Of a stretch of DNA of 10,697 nucleotides, positions 1 to 6,788 are shown piece after piece (position 1 is the stretch's first letter; every line of letters begins with the position of its first letter). The position numbers and the translations under genes were made by a program. Under the pieces are notes generated by a model, which saw only the letters and a program-made list of their open reading frames with translations, did not search any database and was not told the origin of the DNA. The stretch spans positions 1 through 10,697 of the forward strand of contig CAJNDS010001693.1 of the NCBI GenBank assembly GCA_905221605.1, written 5' to 3'. The DNA comes from Symbiodinium natans (Eukaryota; Sar; Dinophyceae; Suessiales; Symbiodiniaceae).

Positions 1-1050
1 TTTAAGAAATTTAAAAGGCCTTAAATTCCTTAAAATCCTTAAAATTTTGAAAGCCCCACCCTTTCAAAATTTTAAGGATTTTAAGGATTTTAAGGATTTT
101 TAAAATTTTAAATGGGCCTGCCTCTTTCCGGAAAATAATTTAATTTTCTTTCAAAATTTTAAGGATTTTAAGGATTTTAAGGATTTTTAAAATTTTAAAT
201 GGGCCTGCCTCTTTCCGGAAAATAATTTAATTTTCTTTCAAAATTTTTAAGGATTTAGATTTAGGATTTAAGGATTTTAAGGATTTTTAAGATTTTTAAA
301 ATTTTAAATGGGCCTGCCTCTTTCCGGAAAATAATTTAATTTTCTTTCAAAATTTTAAGGATTTTAAGGATTTTAAGAAATTTAAAAGGCGGTAAATTCC
401 TTAAAATCCTTAAAATTTTGAAAGCCCCAACCTTTCAAATTTTTAAGGATTTTAAGGATTTTAAGGATTTTTAAAATTTTAAATGGGCCTGCCTCTTTCC
501 GGAAAATAATTTAATTTTCTTTCAAAATTTTAAGGATTTTAAGGATTTTTAAGGATTTTTTAGAAATTTAATTCTTAAATCCTTAAAATCCTTAAATTTG
601 AAAGCCCCAACCTTTCAAAATTTTAAGGGTTTTAAGCTTTAAGGAGTTTTAAAATTTAAATGGGCCTGCCTCTTTACGGAAACTAGATTTAATTTCTTTC
701 AAAAATTTAAGGATTTTAAGGATTTTAAGGTTTTAAGAAATTTAAAAGGCCATTAAATTCCTTAAATCCTTAAAATTTTGAAAGCCCCAACCTTTCAAAA
801 TTTTACGGATTTTAAAGGTTTAAGGATTTTTAAAATTTTAAATGGGCCTGCCTCTTTCCGGAAAATAATTTAATTTTCTTTCAAAATTTTAAGGATTTTA
901 AGGATTTTAAGAATTTAAAATGCCTTACATTCCTTAAAATCCTTAAAATATTGAAAGGTCCGGGCTTTCAAAATTTTAAGGGTTTTCAGGATTTTAAGGA
1001 TTTAAAATTTTAAATGGGCCTGACTTTTCCGGAAAATAAATTTATTTTCC
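1..1050. repeat. AT-rich satellite array with conserved TTTCCGGAAA core
   Basis: Tandem array made mostly of TTTTAAGGA-type AT-rich sequence. A GC-richer core, AATGGGCCTG followed by the 10-bp palindrome TTTCCGGAAA, starts at about 111, 198, 307, 482, 659, 841 and 1013. Spacings are 87, 109, 175, 177, 182 and 172 bp, so there is a short ~87-bp form and a long ~175-180 bp form. The long form has an extra half that is largely the reverse complement of the short form's TTTTAAGGATT tract. The spacer between cores drifts through small indels while the core changes little; the units at 659 and 1013 are the most altered. No open frame of note crosses it. Array identity is clear by eye. A centromeric or heterochromatic role is only inferred from the nucleosome-sized period. 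Confidence 0.9.
344..424. repeat. Inverted repeat inside the long satellite unit
   Basis: The left arm at 344-369 (starts CTTTCAAAATTTTAAGG) is an exact 26-bp reverse complement of the right arm at 399-424 (ends CCTTAAAATTTTGAAAG), separated by 29 nt. The same foldback, with some decay, recurs in the long units around 520-600, 690-785 and 880-955. The right arm alone, without its partner, opens the window at 20-52. The 87-bp short units lack the right arm, which explains the two unit lengths. Confidence 0.85.
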
Positions 1051-1081
1051 AATAGTTTTACTGAGTTTATTTTTTTTATTT

Positions 1082-1815
1082 AAATGGGCCTGACCCTTTC
1101 TGGAAAATACTTGAATATTAGTTTAAAATTTGATAGATTTTAAGGAAACTAGGGGCATTTCAATATTTGGAAAGGCCATGAAGTTGCATGGGTACGTTAT
1201 ATTTTAGGATTTTTGTTTGTAATTTTTAGCAAATAAACCATTTAAGTTGTTTTTTTTGCAATTTTCCTGAAATTCTGAAAGCCTAGGCCTTACAAGAAAA
1301 ATAAAGAAAACAGCAACACAAATACTCATTTAAAATATTTAAATGCGCTTCTTAGTCCTTTTAAAAAAGAACATTTTGTTTTGTTAATTCATAAGGCTTG
1401 TAAAAAAAGCCGGGGGTCCGGGGACGAGCGTTAACAAAAGCATTCCCCTTGAATATTTCTCCCGCGAAACTTTTCTCCCGCGAATTTTGGCGGGAGAAAT
1501 TCCCGCGAGCTCTCGCTTGAGTTTTTCTGGTTTTCCCGTGGTTTCCCTTTGATGTTTTTTTTGGTTTCCCTTCAGTTTCCCGTGAGAGTCAAATCATCCT
1601 TTTACTGTTCCCTTGGACTTCCCTTTGAACTTCCTTTGGTTTTCCCTCGGATCCCCTTCGAAATTAAAACGCATCCCGCGAGAAATCTCGCAAGACTTCA
1701 AAAATAAGGGCTTCCTTTTCCCACGGGATTTCCCGCGAAGCAGGCCGTAGGCCCCGAGCTGTGGCTGTAGTCTGCAGGCCCCCGAGCTCTCTGACTGTAG
1801 AGTCTCCAGGCCCCC
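1082..1815. repeat. ~734-bp long repeat, copy 1
   Basis: First of two directly adjacent copies. It begins with the AAATGGGCCTGACCC version of the satellite core. It then runs through an AT-rich part (TACTTGAATATTAGTTT, AAACTAGGGGCATTTCA), a GC-richer CCCGCG part near 1460-1510, a T/C-rich stretch of TTTCCC and CTTTGG words at 1530-1660, and a CTGTAG-type tail at 1765-1815. No gene is recognised. Copy 2 follows with no gap, differing by point changes and small deletions. The shared start with the upstream satellite suggests that one repeat family grew out of the other. Confidence 0.9.
1472..1499. repeat. CG-rich foldback with E2F-like words, copy 1
   Basis: TTTCTCCCGC at 1472-1481 and its exact reverse complement GCGGGAGAAA at 1490-1499 flank an 8-nt loop. 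The right side reads TTTTGGCGGGAGA, which resembles the E2F consensus (TTTSSCGC). Further CCCGCG words lie at 1461, 1502 and 1675. The stem is seen directly. Protein binding is inference only, since such words can occur by chance in CG-rich repeats. Confidence 0.55.
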
Positions 1816-2535
1816 AAATGGGCCTGACCCTTTCCGGAAAGTACTTGAATATTAGTTTACAATTTGATAGATTTTAAGGAAACTAGGGGCATTTCAATAT
1901 TTTGAAAGGCCATGAAGTTCCATGGGTACCTTATATTTTAGGATTTTTGTTTGTAATTTTTAGCAAATAAACCATTTAAGTTTTTTTTGCAATTTTCCTG
2001 AAATTCTGAAAGCCTAGGCCTTACAAGAAAAATAAACAACAGCAACAAAAATACTCATTTAAAATATTTAAATGCGCTTCTTAGTCCTTTTAAAAAAGAA
2101 CATTTTGTTTTGTTAATTCATAAGGCTTGTAAAAAAAGCCGGGGGTCCGGGGACGAGCGTTAACAAAAGCATTCCCCTTGAATATTTCTCCCGCGAAACT
2201 TTTCTCCCGCGAATTTTGGCGGGAGAAATTCCCGCGAGCTCTCCCTTGAGTTTTCCTGGTTTTCCCGTGGTTTCCCTTTGATGTTTTTTTTGGTTTCCCT
2301 TCAGTTTCCCGTGAGAGTCAAATCTTCCTTTTACTGTTCCCTTGGACTTCCCTTTGAACTTCCCTTGGTTTTCCCTCGGATCCCCTTCGAAATTAAAACG
2401 TATCCCGCGAGAAATCTCGCAAGACTTCAAAAATAAGGGCTTCCTTTTCCCACGGATTTCCCGCGAAGCAGGCCGTAGGCCCCGAGCTGTGGCTGTAGTC
2501 TGCAGGCCCCTGACTGTAGAGTCTCCAGGCCCCCG
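1816..2535. repeat. ~720-bp long repeat, copy 2 (tandem duplicate)
   Basis: This copy matches 1082-1815 along its whole length. It begins AAATGGGCCTGACCC at 1816, and its offset from copy 1 is 734 bp at the start, shrinking through small deletions in T-runs and in the CTGTAG tail. The CG-rich foldback recurs with identical arms at 2201-2210 and 2219-2228. The reverse strand carries a 105-codon open frame (2113-2430) rich in Gly, Lys and Arg. It arises from short TTTCCC and CTTGG word repeats and has no equivalent uninterrupted frame in copy 1, so I do not call it a gene. Confidence 0.9.
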
Positions 2536-2810
2536 AACTCCCTGTAGTCACCAGGGTCCCGGGCTGTCTGGCTGTAGTCTGCAGGCCCCCGAGCTCTCTG
2601 ACTGTAGAGTCTCCAGGCCCCCGGGCTCGCTGTAGTCACCAGGGTCCCGGGCTGTCTGGCTGTAGTCTGCAGGCCCCCGAGCTCTCTGACTGTAGTCTCC
2701 AGGCCCCCGGTCTCTCTCGCTGTAGTCACCAGGCCCCCGGGCTGTCTGGCTGTAGTCTGCAGGCCCCCGAGCTCTCTGGCTGTAGTCTCCAGCCCCCCGG
2801 GCTCTCGTGC
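2482..2810. repeat. 30-bp GC-rich minisatellite (CTGTAGTC...CAGGCCCCC)
   Basis: About ten units of roughly 30 bp share CTGTAGTC, then a variable trinucleotide, then CAGGCCCCCGGGC. Three subtypes (CTGTAGTCTGCAGG, CTGTAGTCTCCAGG, CTGTAGTCACCAGG) alternate in order and form a higher-order unit of ~79-90 bp; GGCTGTAGTCT starts at 2491, 2570, 2658 and 2748. It overlaps the tail of long-repeat copy 2 and grew out of the single-unit tail seen at 1765-1815. Because 30 is a multiple of 3, one reverse-strand frame stays open and gives a 10-residue periodic peptide. That frame is a by-product of the repeat. Confidence 0.9.
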
Positions 2811-3111
2811 TTGCTTGGGTTTATATTGTTTTTTACTTAATTAGATTGACTTAAGTAATTGAAATAATTTAAAGAATTTAAGTATCGAAATTTATTTAAA
2901 TAATTAAATAACTTAAATATGACGGGCAGGTTTCGGATTTAAATTACTTAAGTTATTTAACTTCGGCCGGGAATTAAATAATGTGAATAATTTGTAAATA
3001 ATATCAACAATTTACATAATGTAAATAATTGAAATAGTTTAACCTTAAATAATTCAATAACTTAAATCCGAAACCTCCCCGTCTTATTTACACTTTTTGA
3101 ATTATTTAATT

Positions 3112-3150
3112 CTGGGGAGGGGGGGGGTGGTCCCCCCCCCCCGCCCGCCG
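3112..3150. repeat. G-run/C-run perfect hairpin with TGGT loop, first copy
   Basis: GGGGA is followed by a run of nine G (3119-3127), then TGGT, then eleven C (3132-3142), then GCCCGCC. The nine G can pair fully with the C run around the 4-nt TGGT loop. Both strands also have the run density expected of G-quadruplex and i-motif formers. It sits in otherwise very AT-rich DNA. Run lengths in such tracts are often miscounted, so the exact numbers may be unreliable. Confidence 0.7.
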
Positions 3151-3478
3151 GATTTAAATCCTTTTTCATTATTTAAACTATCTAAATTCTTTAAATCGCC
3201 TGGGAATCAAATAATTTCAATTTGAATATGACGGGCAGGTTTCGGATTTAAAATATTTAAATGATCTAATTCGGCCGGGATTTAAATAATTTAAATAATT
3301 TAAACAATTATTTAAGGCTTCGAACGGATTTAAATTATTTACATAATTTCAATAATTTCAATAATTTAAATCCGAAAAGGGGGGGGGGCCACCCGCCCTG
3401 CCCCCTAAGGATTAAACAATTTAAATAATTTAAACCCGAAACCTCCCCGTCTTATTTAAATTATTTAATTATGTAATT

Positions 3479-3505
3479 CTGGGGAGGGGGGGTGGTCCCC
3501 CCCCC
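3479..3505. repeat. G-run/C-run perfect hairpin with TGGT loop, second copy
   Basis: Same design as the block at 3112: CTGGGGA, seven G (3486-3492), TGGT, nine C (3497-3505). Both the flanks and the loop are conserved between the two copies while run length varies. A third G/C patch without the TGGT loop lies at 3376-3407. Confidence 0.7.
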
Positions 3506-3622
3506 TTTCGGATTTAAATTTTTAAAATTATTAGATTGTTTAAAATATTTGAATTATTTAAATTATGGCACGGCTCTACTGACACATATTCCGCGGAAAG
3601 ATTGTCATGTTTTTGGTGAAAT

Positions 3623-3774
3623 TTACGAACACTTACCCCCCGATAAGCAAGATCTTGGAACCACTCCGCGTACTCAGCCTTTAAGAGTTTAAGGGGGTTT
3701 CAAATTCAGGGATACTTATATTTGCTCCTTTAAACTTACGAACACTTACCCCCCGATAAGCAAGACTTGGAACC
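3623..3774. repeat. Short direct repeat, two ~39-bp copies 113 bp apart
   Basis: TTACGAACACTTACCCCCCG starts at 3623 and again at 3736. The match continues through ATAAGCAAGA and TTGGAACC to 3662 and 3774, the first copy having two extra bases (GATCTTGG versus GACTTGG). Both copies encode YEHLPPDKQDL in their local frame. This looks like a small internal duplication that helped break the putative coding fragment. Confidence 0.85.
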
Positions 3775-3820
3775 TGCAGACAACAACAAACAGGTCTGTC
3801 GCAAAACCGCGACCATTGAT

Positions 3821-3866
3821 ACATACCCCCTGTAACGGGGTATGTCGCGTATGTGGGCCGCGGCCC
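3821..3866. repeat. Perfect hairpin followed by 12-bp palindrome
   Basis: ACATACCCC (3821-3829) and GGGGTATGT (3837-3845) form an exact 9-bp stem around CTGTAAC. Ten bases later GGGCCGCGGCCC (3855-3866) is a perfect 12-bp palindrome. Both lie inside the putative decayed coding fragment. No T-run follows the stem, so it is not a Rho-independent terminator. Function is unknown and it may be chance. Confidence 0.5.
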
Positions 3867-4659
3867 GGTTACAAGCAATTTATATTGGCACGCGGCCATT
3901 TGTTTGCAAGAAACAGGGGTCTGCATACCGCAGCAAAACATAAACACATGATGACGATGCGAACAACTGACGAGATGATGAAGATGATGAGGATGAACAA
4001 GATCAAGGAGCTGATGAAGATGATGAAGATGACGATGCTGCTGGGAAAGCTTTATGCAATTGATGCAGTGAAGTTATGCCAGTACAATGAAAGGACTCAT
4101 GCAGATGAAGAGTGTGATGACAATGATGATAGATCTTTGCGCTTTATTTTGTCACCCCGTCTCCTTGCTTCCTGTCTCTTCTCTTCTTTCTAGTACCCTT
4201 CCAGAAAAATGGCATCCTTGTTCTCTCGCCTCTCTCACTTCCCTTTCCCTTCTCTCTTTCTGTTAATTTTGACTGATGAACAACAAGAAAGAAACTTGCA
4301 GGATAAAACAGTGGCAGGGTAAGCAGACGTTGCGCGTGGACCTTGCCGTACTTCATCATATCCCTCTTTTCGGCCCATCTCTTCTGCTCCTTTCCTTACT
4401 CTTCTCCTTTTCATAATTATTCCTCTTTAGTTGTTCTTATCTGGAAAAGAAAGAGGGAAGGGAGAGATAAGGGAGGGAGGATAGATAAAGAAGAGTGCCA
4501 TCTTCTCTGCGCCTTGTTTTGTCTCTCCCTCTTCTCTATTCATCTCTCTTCTATTCTTTTCTTTGCTGTTCTATTGAAATTGGATTCCCTGTATCTCTCC
4601 TCTGTCCTTCTCTCTCTCTCCTCTTCTCCTGTTCCCCTCTAAACGATTGCTCTTTACAG

Positions 4660-4897
4660 ATAGGTGCCCTCCCTCCTCTTCAGGAAATCTCTTTTCGCTT
4701 ATTTTGCTTTTTGAAGCGAATAAAACAACGGATAAGAGAGGAAAGGGAATGACGAAGTAAAGACAGGAGCTCTTCAATAGGTGCCCTCCCTCCTCTTCAG
4801 GAAATCTCTTTTCCCTTATTTTGCTTTTTGAAGCGAAGAAAACAACAGATAAGAAGAGAGGAAAGGGAATGACTAAGTAAAGAGAGGAGCTCTTCAA
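4660..4897. repeat. 117-bp module in tandem duplicate (copy A)
   Basis: TAGGTGCCCTCCCTCCTCTT starts at 4661 and again at 4778, giving a period of 117 bp. Each unit runs through TTATTTTGCTTTTTGAAGCG and GGGAATGAC to AGGAGCTCTTCAAT. Within the unit, TTCGCTT (4694-4700) and AAGCGAA (4714-4720) can pair. Since 117 is 39 codons, one reverse frame stays open across both copies and gives a 39-residue periodic peptide that looks hydrophobic by composition. I see no family match and treat it as a by-product. Confidence 0.9.
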
Positions 4898-5388
4898 TTT
4901 CCCTCCCTATATCTGATGTTACGTTTCCTTCTTGGGCGGTGCCCTTCTTTCTCCCTTGAAGATGCAGAAAACGATCAGGAAGGACACCCGTTCCATCGCC
5001 CATATATAGACAGAGATAAATCATGAGCATCAGCTGGGTTTGCTGCCGATCCAAAATGGGCGTCCCTTTTAATCGCTTTCTGTGTCTTGAAACAAGCAAA
5101 AGGGGCACCCTTACTAAGTGTTTTCTTGTGGTGTCACTTTTCTTCGCTTGAAGATGCAGAAAACGATCCAAAAAGGACACCCGTTCCATCGCCCATGTGT
5201 GGGGAGAGAGATAAATCATGAGCATCAGCTGGGTTTGCTGCCAATCCAAAATGGGCGCCCCTTTTAATCGCTTGCTGTGTCTTCAAACGAGCAAAAGGGA
5301 CACCCTAAGTGTTTTCTTGTGGTGTCCCTTTTCTTCGCTTGAAGATGCAGAAAACGATCTAAAAGGACACCTGTTCCATCGCCCATAT

Positions 5389-5405
5389 AGAGGGAGAGAG
5401 AGGGG

Positions 5406-5467
<62 letters not shown>
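5389..5467. repeat. (GA)n microsatellite, longest tract
   Basis: An imperfect start with a G7 run is followed by pure (AG)n at 5409-5467. Shorter tracts occupy the same site of the other monomers: 5641-5683, 5862-5904, 6089-6109, 6298-6316 and 6482-6500. The second and third have the same length (43 nt), matching the near identity of their monomers. Confidence 0.95.
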
Positions 5468-5469
<2 letters not shown>

Positions 5470-5504
5470 ATGAGCATCAGCTGGGTTGGCTGCCAATCCA
5501 AAAC

Positions 5505-5626
5505 GGGCGTCCCTTTTAATCGCTTTCTGTGTCTTCAAACGAGCAAAAGGGACACCCTAAGTGCTTTCTTGTGGGGTGTCCCTTTTCCTCGCTTGAAGAT
5601 GCAGAAAACGATCAAAAAGGACACAC
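5505..5626. repeat. Long foldback within a satellite monomer (53-bp arms)
   Basis: The left arm at 5505-5557 starts GGGCGTCCCTTTTAATCG and ends AAAAGGGACACCC. The right arm at 5574-5626 starts GGGTGTCCCTTTT. Reverse-complementing the right arm gives a 53-base sequence that aligns to the left arm without gaps, with 8 mismatches by my count. The inner 13 bp (5545-5557 and 5574-5586) are perfect, around the 16-nt loop TAAGTGCTTTCTTGTG. Equivalent foldbacks occur at about 5058-5182, 5253-5371, 5726-5847, 5947-6068 and 6152-6273, and in copy B at 9552-9673. In the last monomer of each array (from 6363 and from 9754) the hairpin tip is deleted, leaving outer arms of ~36 bp. Confidence 0.85.
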
Positions 5627-5638
5627 ATTCCATCGCCC

Positions 5639-5687
<49 letters not shown>

Positions 5688-5859
5688 ACCATGAGCATCA
5701 GCTGGGTTGGCTGCCAATCCAAAATGGACGTCCCTTTTAATCGCTTTCTGTGTCTTCAAACGAGCAAAAGGGACACCCTAAGTGCTTTCTTGTGGGGTGT
5801 CCCTTTTCCTCGCTTGAAGATGCAGAAAACGATCAAAAAGGACACCCATTCCATCGCCC

Positions 5860-5908
<49 letters not shown>

Positions 5909-6080
5909 ACCATGAGCATCAGCTGGGTTGGCTGCCAATCCAAAATGGACGTCCCTTTTAATCGCTTTCTGTGTCTTCAAACGAGCAAAAGGGACACCCT
6001 AAGTGCTTTCTTGTGGGGTGTCCCTTTTCCTCGCTTGGAGATGCAGAAAACGATCAAAAAGGACACCCATTCCATCGCCC

Positions 6081-6111
<31 letters not shown>

Positions 6112-6788
6112 AAATCATGAGCATCAGCTGGGTTGGCTGCCAATCCAAAATGGACGTCCCTTTTAATCGCTTTCTGTGTCTTCAAACAAGCAAAAGGGAC
6201 ACCCTAAGTGCTTTCTTGTGGGGTGTCCCTTTTCCTCGCTTGAAGATGCAGAAAACGATCAAAAAGGGCACCCGTTCCATCGCCCATACATATATATAGA
6301 GAGAGAGAGAGAGAGAAAAACAAAATCATGAGCATCAGCTGGGTTGGCTGCCAATCCAAAATGGACGTCCCTTTTAATCGCTTTCTGTGTCTTCAAACGC
6401 ACAAAAGAAAACACTTAGGTTCCTCACTTGAAGATGCAGGAAACGGCCCAACAAGGACACCCGTTCCATCGCCCATATATGGAGAGAGAGAGAGAGGGAG
6501 AAAGGAAAAAAAGCATGAGCATCAGCTGGGTTTGCTTACATGTTCATTGTTATTCCTTTTGTTTTTTCTAACGGAAATGAACAAGAGAAGAGAAAAATAA
6601 GAACCAGAGGAAAGATGAAAACGAGCACCATCTTCTCTTTGCCTGATTTTTGCATTTCGCCTGTCCTCATTTCTCTTCTATTCTTTTCATTGCTCTTCCA
6701 TTTAGAGTTGCATTCCTGTTGATCTCTCCTCTCTCCTTTCTCTCTCCCTTCTCTTCTCTTGTTCTCCTTTAAATCTCAAAAACACACA

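Larger units (their letters stand above)
2811..3563. repeat. AT-rich region with duplicated ~309-bp unit
   Basis: Dominated by TAAATAATTTAAA words. A GC-richer block starting GACGGGCAGGTTTCGGATTT occurs at 2921 and again at 3230 (309 bp later), each followed by TCGGCCGGGA at 2963 and 3271. Near the end of each unit lies an inverted near-copy, AAATCCGAAACCTCCCCGTC (3064-3083) and AAACCCGAAACCTCCCCGTC (3432-3451), so each unit is a foldback with ~20-bp arms. The second unit carries an extra segment that includes a poly-G/C patch at 3376-3407. No gene is seen. The short forward frame starting at 3492 belongs to the next region. Confidence 0.75.
3564..4060 (+). pseudogene. Possible decayed protein-coding fragment with acidic stretch
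   Basis: From 3564 composition changes abruptly from AT-rich repeat to balanced, non-repetitive sequence. One frame (3564-3692) reads YGTALLTHIPRKD, then GEIYEHLPPDKQDL. A second frame starting at 3737 repeats YEHLPPDKQDL, continues to a TAA at 3833, and then stays in the same frame through further open stretches: 3836-3940, 3944-3967, and 3971-4060. The last is strongly acidic (RDDEDDEDEQDQGADEDDED). Breaks are stops at 3833, 3941, 3968 and 4061, plus a frame change between the two YEHLPPDKQDL copies. Persistence of one frame across ~325 bases, with plausible residues between stops, suggests an old gene or transposon ORF that has decayed. Another reading is chance plus a GATGAA microsatellite at 3948-4040. 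I do not recognise the family. Confidence 0.3.
4934..6536 (+). repeat. Hairpin-bearing satellite array with (GA)n, copy A
   Basis: Monomers begin ATGAGCATCAGCTGGGTT at 5023, 5218, 5470, 5691, 5912, 6117 and 6328, with a stub at 6515; a right-arm-only half unit (4934-5022) opens the array. Spacings are 195, 252, 221, 221, 205, 211 and 187 bp, varying mainly with (GA)n length. Each monomer has a ~35-bp head, a 122-bp foldback, the tail CCATCGCCCATA, then (GA)n. The central monomers at 5470, 5691 and 5912 are nearly identical, a sign of recent expansion. Each monomer stays open from its ATG, ending at a TGA that overlaps the next ATG (ATGA), as at 5691. Codon content simply follows the repeat (poly Arg-Glu across the GA tract), so I do not annotate proteins. 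Confidence 0.93.
4135..6788 (+). repeat. Large segmental repeat, copy A
   Basis: Starts CTTTGCGCTTTATTTTG and ends CTCAAAAACACACA. It contains, in order: two pyrimidine-rich modules (4135-4330 and ~4488-4646), a 117-bp tandem pair (4660-4897), a satellite array (4934-6536) and a third pyrimidine-rich module (6600-6788). Copy B lies at 8222-10174. Landmarks in the left half keep a constant 4088-bp offset (for example 4343 and 8431, 4495 and 8583, 5218 and 9306), so there are almost no indels. The offset then drops to 3386 after the satellite because A has three more monomers. All open frames in it are short, overlap on both strands and follow repeat periods. None is recognisable as a gene. Confidence 0.92.

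Noticed and set aside
1-1050. Telomere-type repeat based on TTTTAAGGA
   Set aside because: Units are long (87-182 bp), contain inverted arms and a GC core, and occur in both orientations. Telomeric repeats are short and single-strand oriented.
1675-1690. Possible tRNA or RNA polymerase III B-box near the TTCGAAAT words (1657 and 2387)
   Set aside because: No A-box, cloverleaf or acceptor stem pairing could be found around it.
2113-2729. Reverse-strand open frames of 100-105 codons rich in Gly/Lys or in a 10-residue repeat
   Set aside because: They lie in short-word repeats and in the 30-bp minisatellite (30 = 10 codons). The tandem duplicate at 1082-1815 does not keep the first frame intact, so there is no sign of selection.
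3821-3845. Transcription terminator hairpin
   Set aside because: The stem is followed by CGCG-rich sequence, not a T-run, and no upstream gene ends there.
4170-4215. Splice-acceptor-like pyrimidine tracts ending TTTCTAG or CTTCCAG
   Set aside because: Such tracts occur in every pyrimidine-rich module and no coding exon follows any of them.
4343-4897. Forward and reverse open frames of 85-108 codons rich in Leu/Ser, seen in copies A and B
   Set aside because: They overlap on both strands and derive from pyrimidine tracts and a 117-bp tandem repeat. Their conservation between A and B only reflects recent duplication, and the older copy C disrupts them.
4934-6536. CRISPR-like array (regularly spaced repeats)
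   Set aside because: Whole ~180-250 bp monomers are repeated with no unique spacers, the setting is eukaryotic, and no cas-like genes are present.
4797-6600. Many 70-158 codon frames across the satellite, with Arg-Glu or Leu-Ser runs
   Set aside because: Frames on both strands follow the monomer and the GA tract. Length is set by GA repeat number, and no domain is visible.
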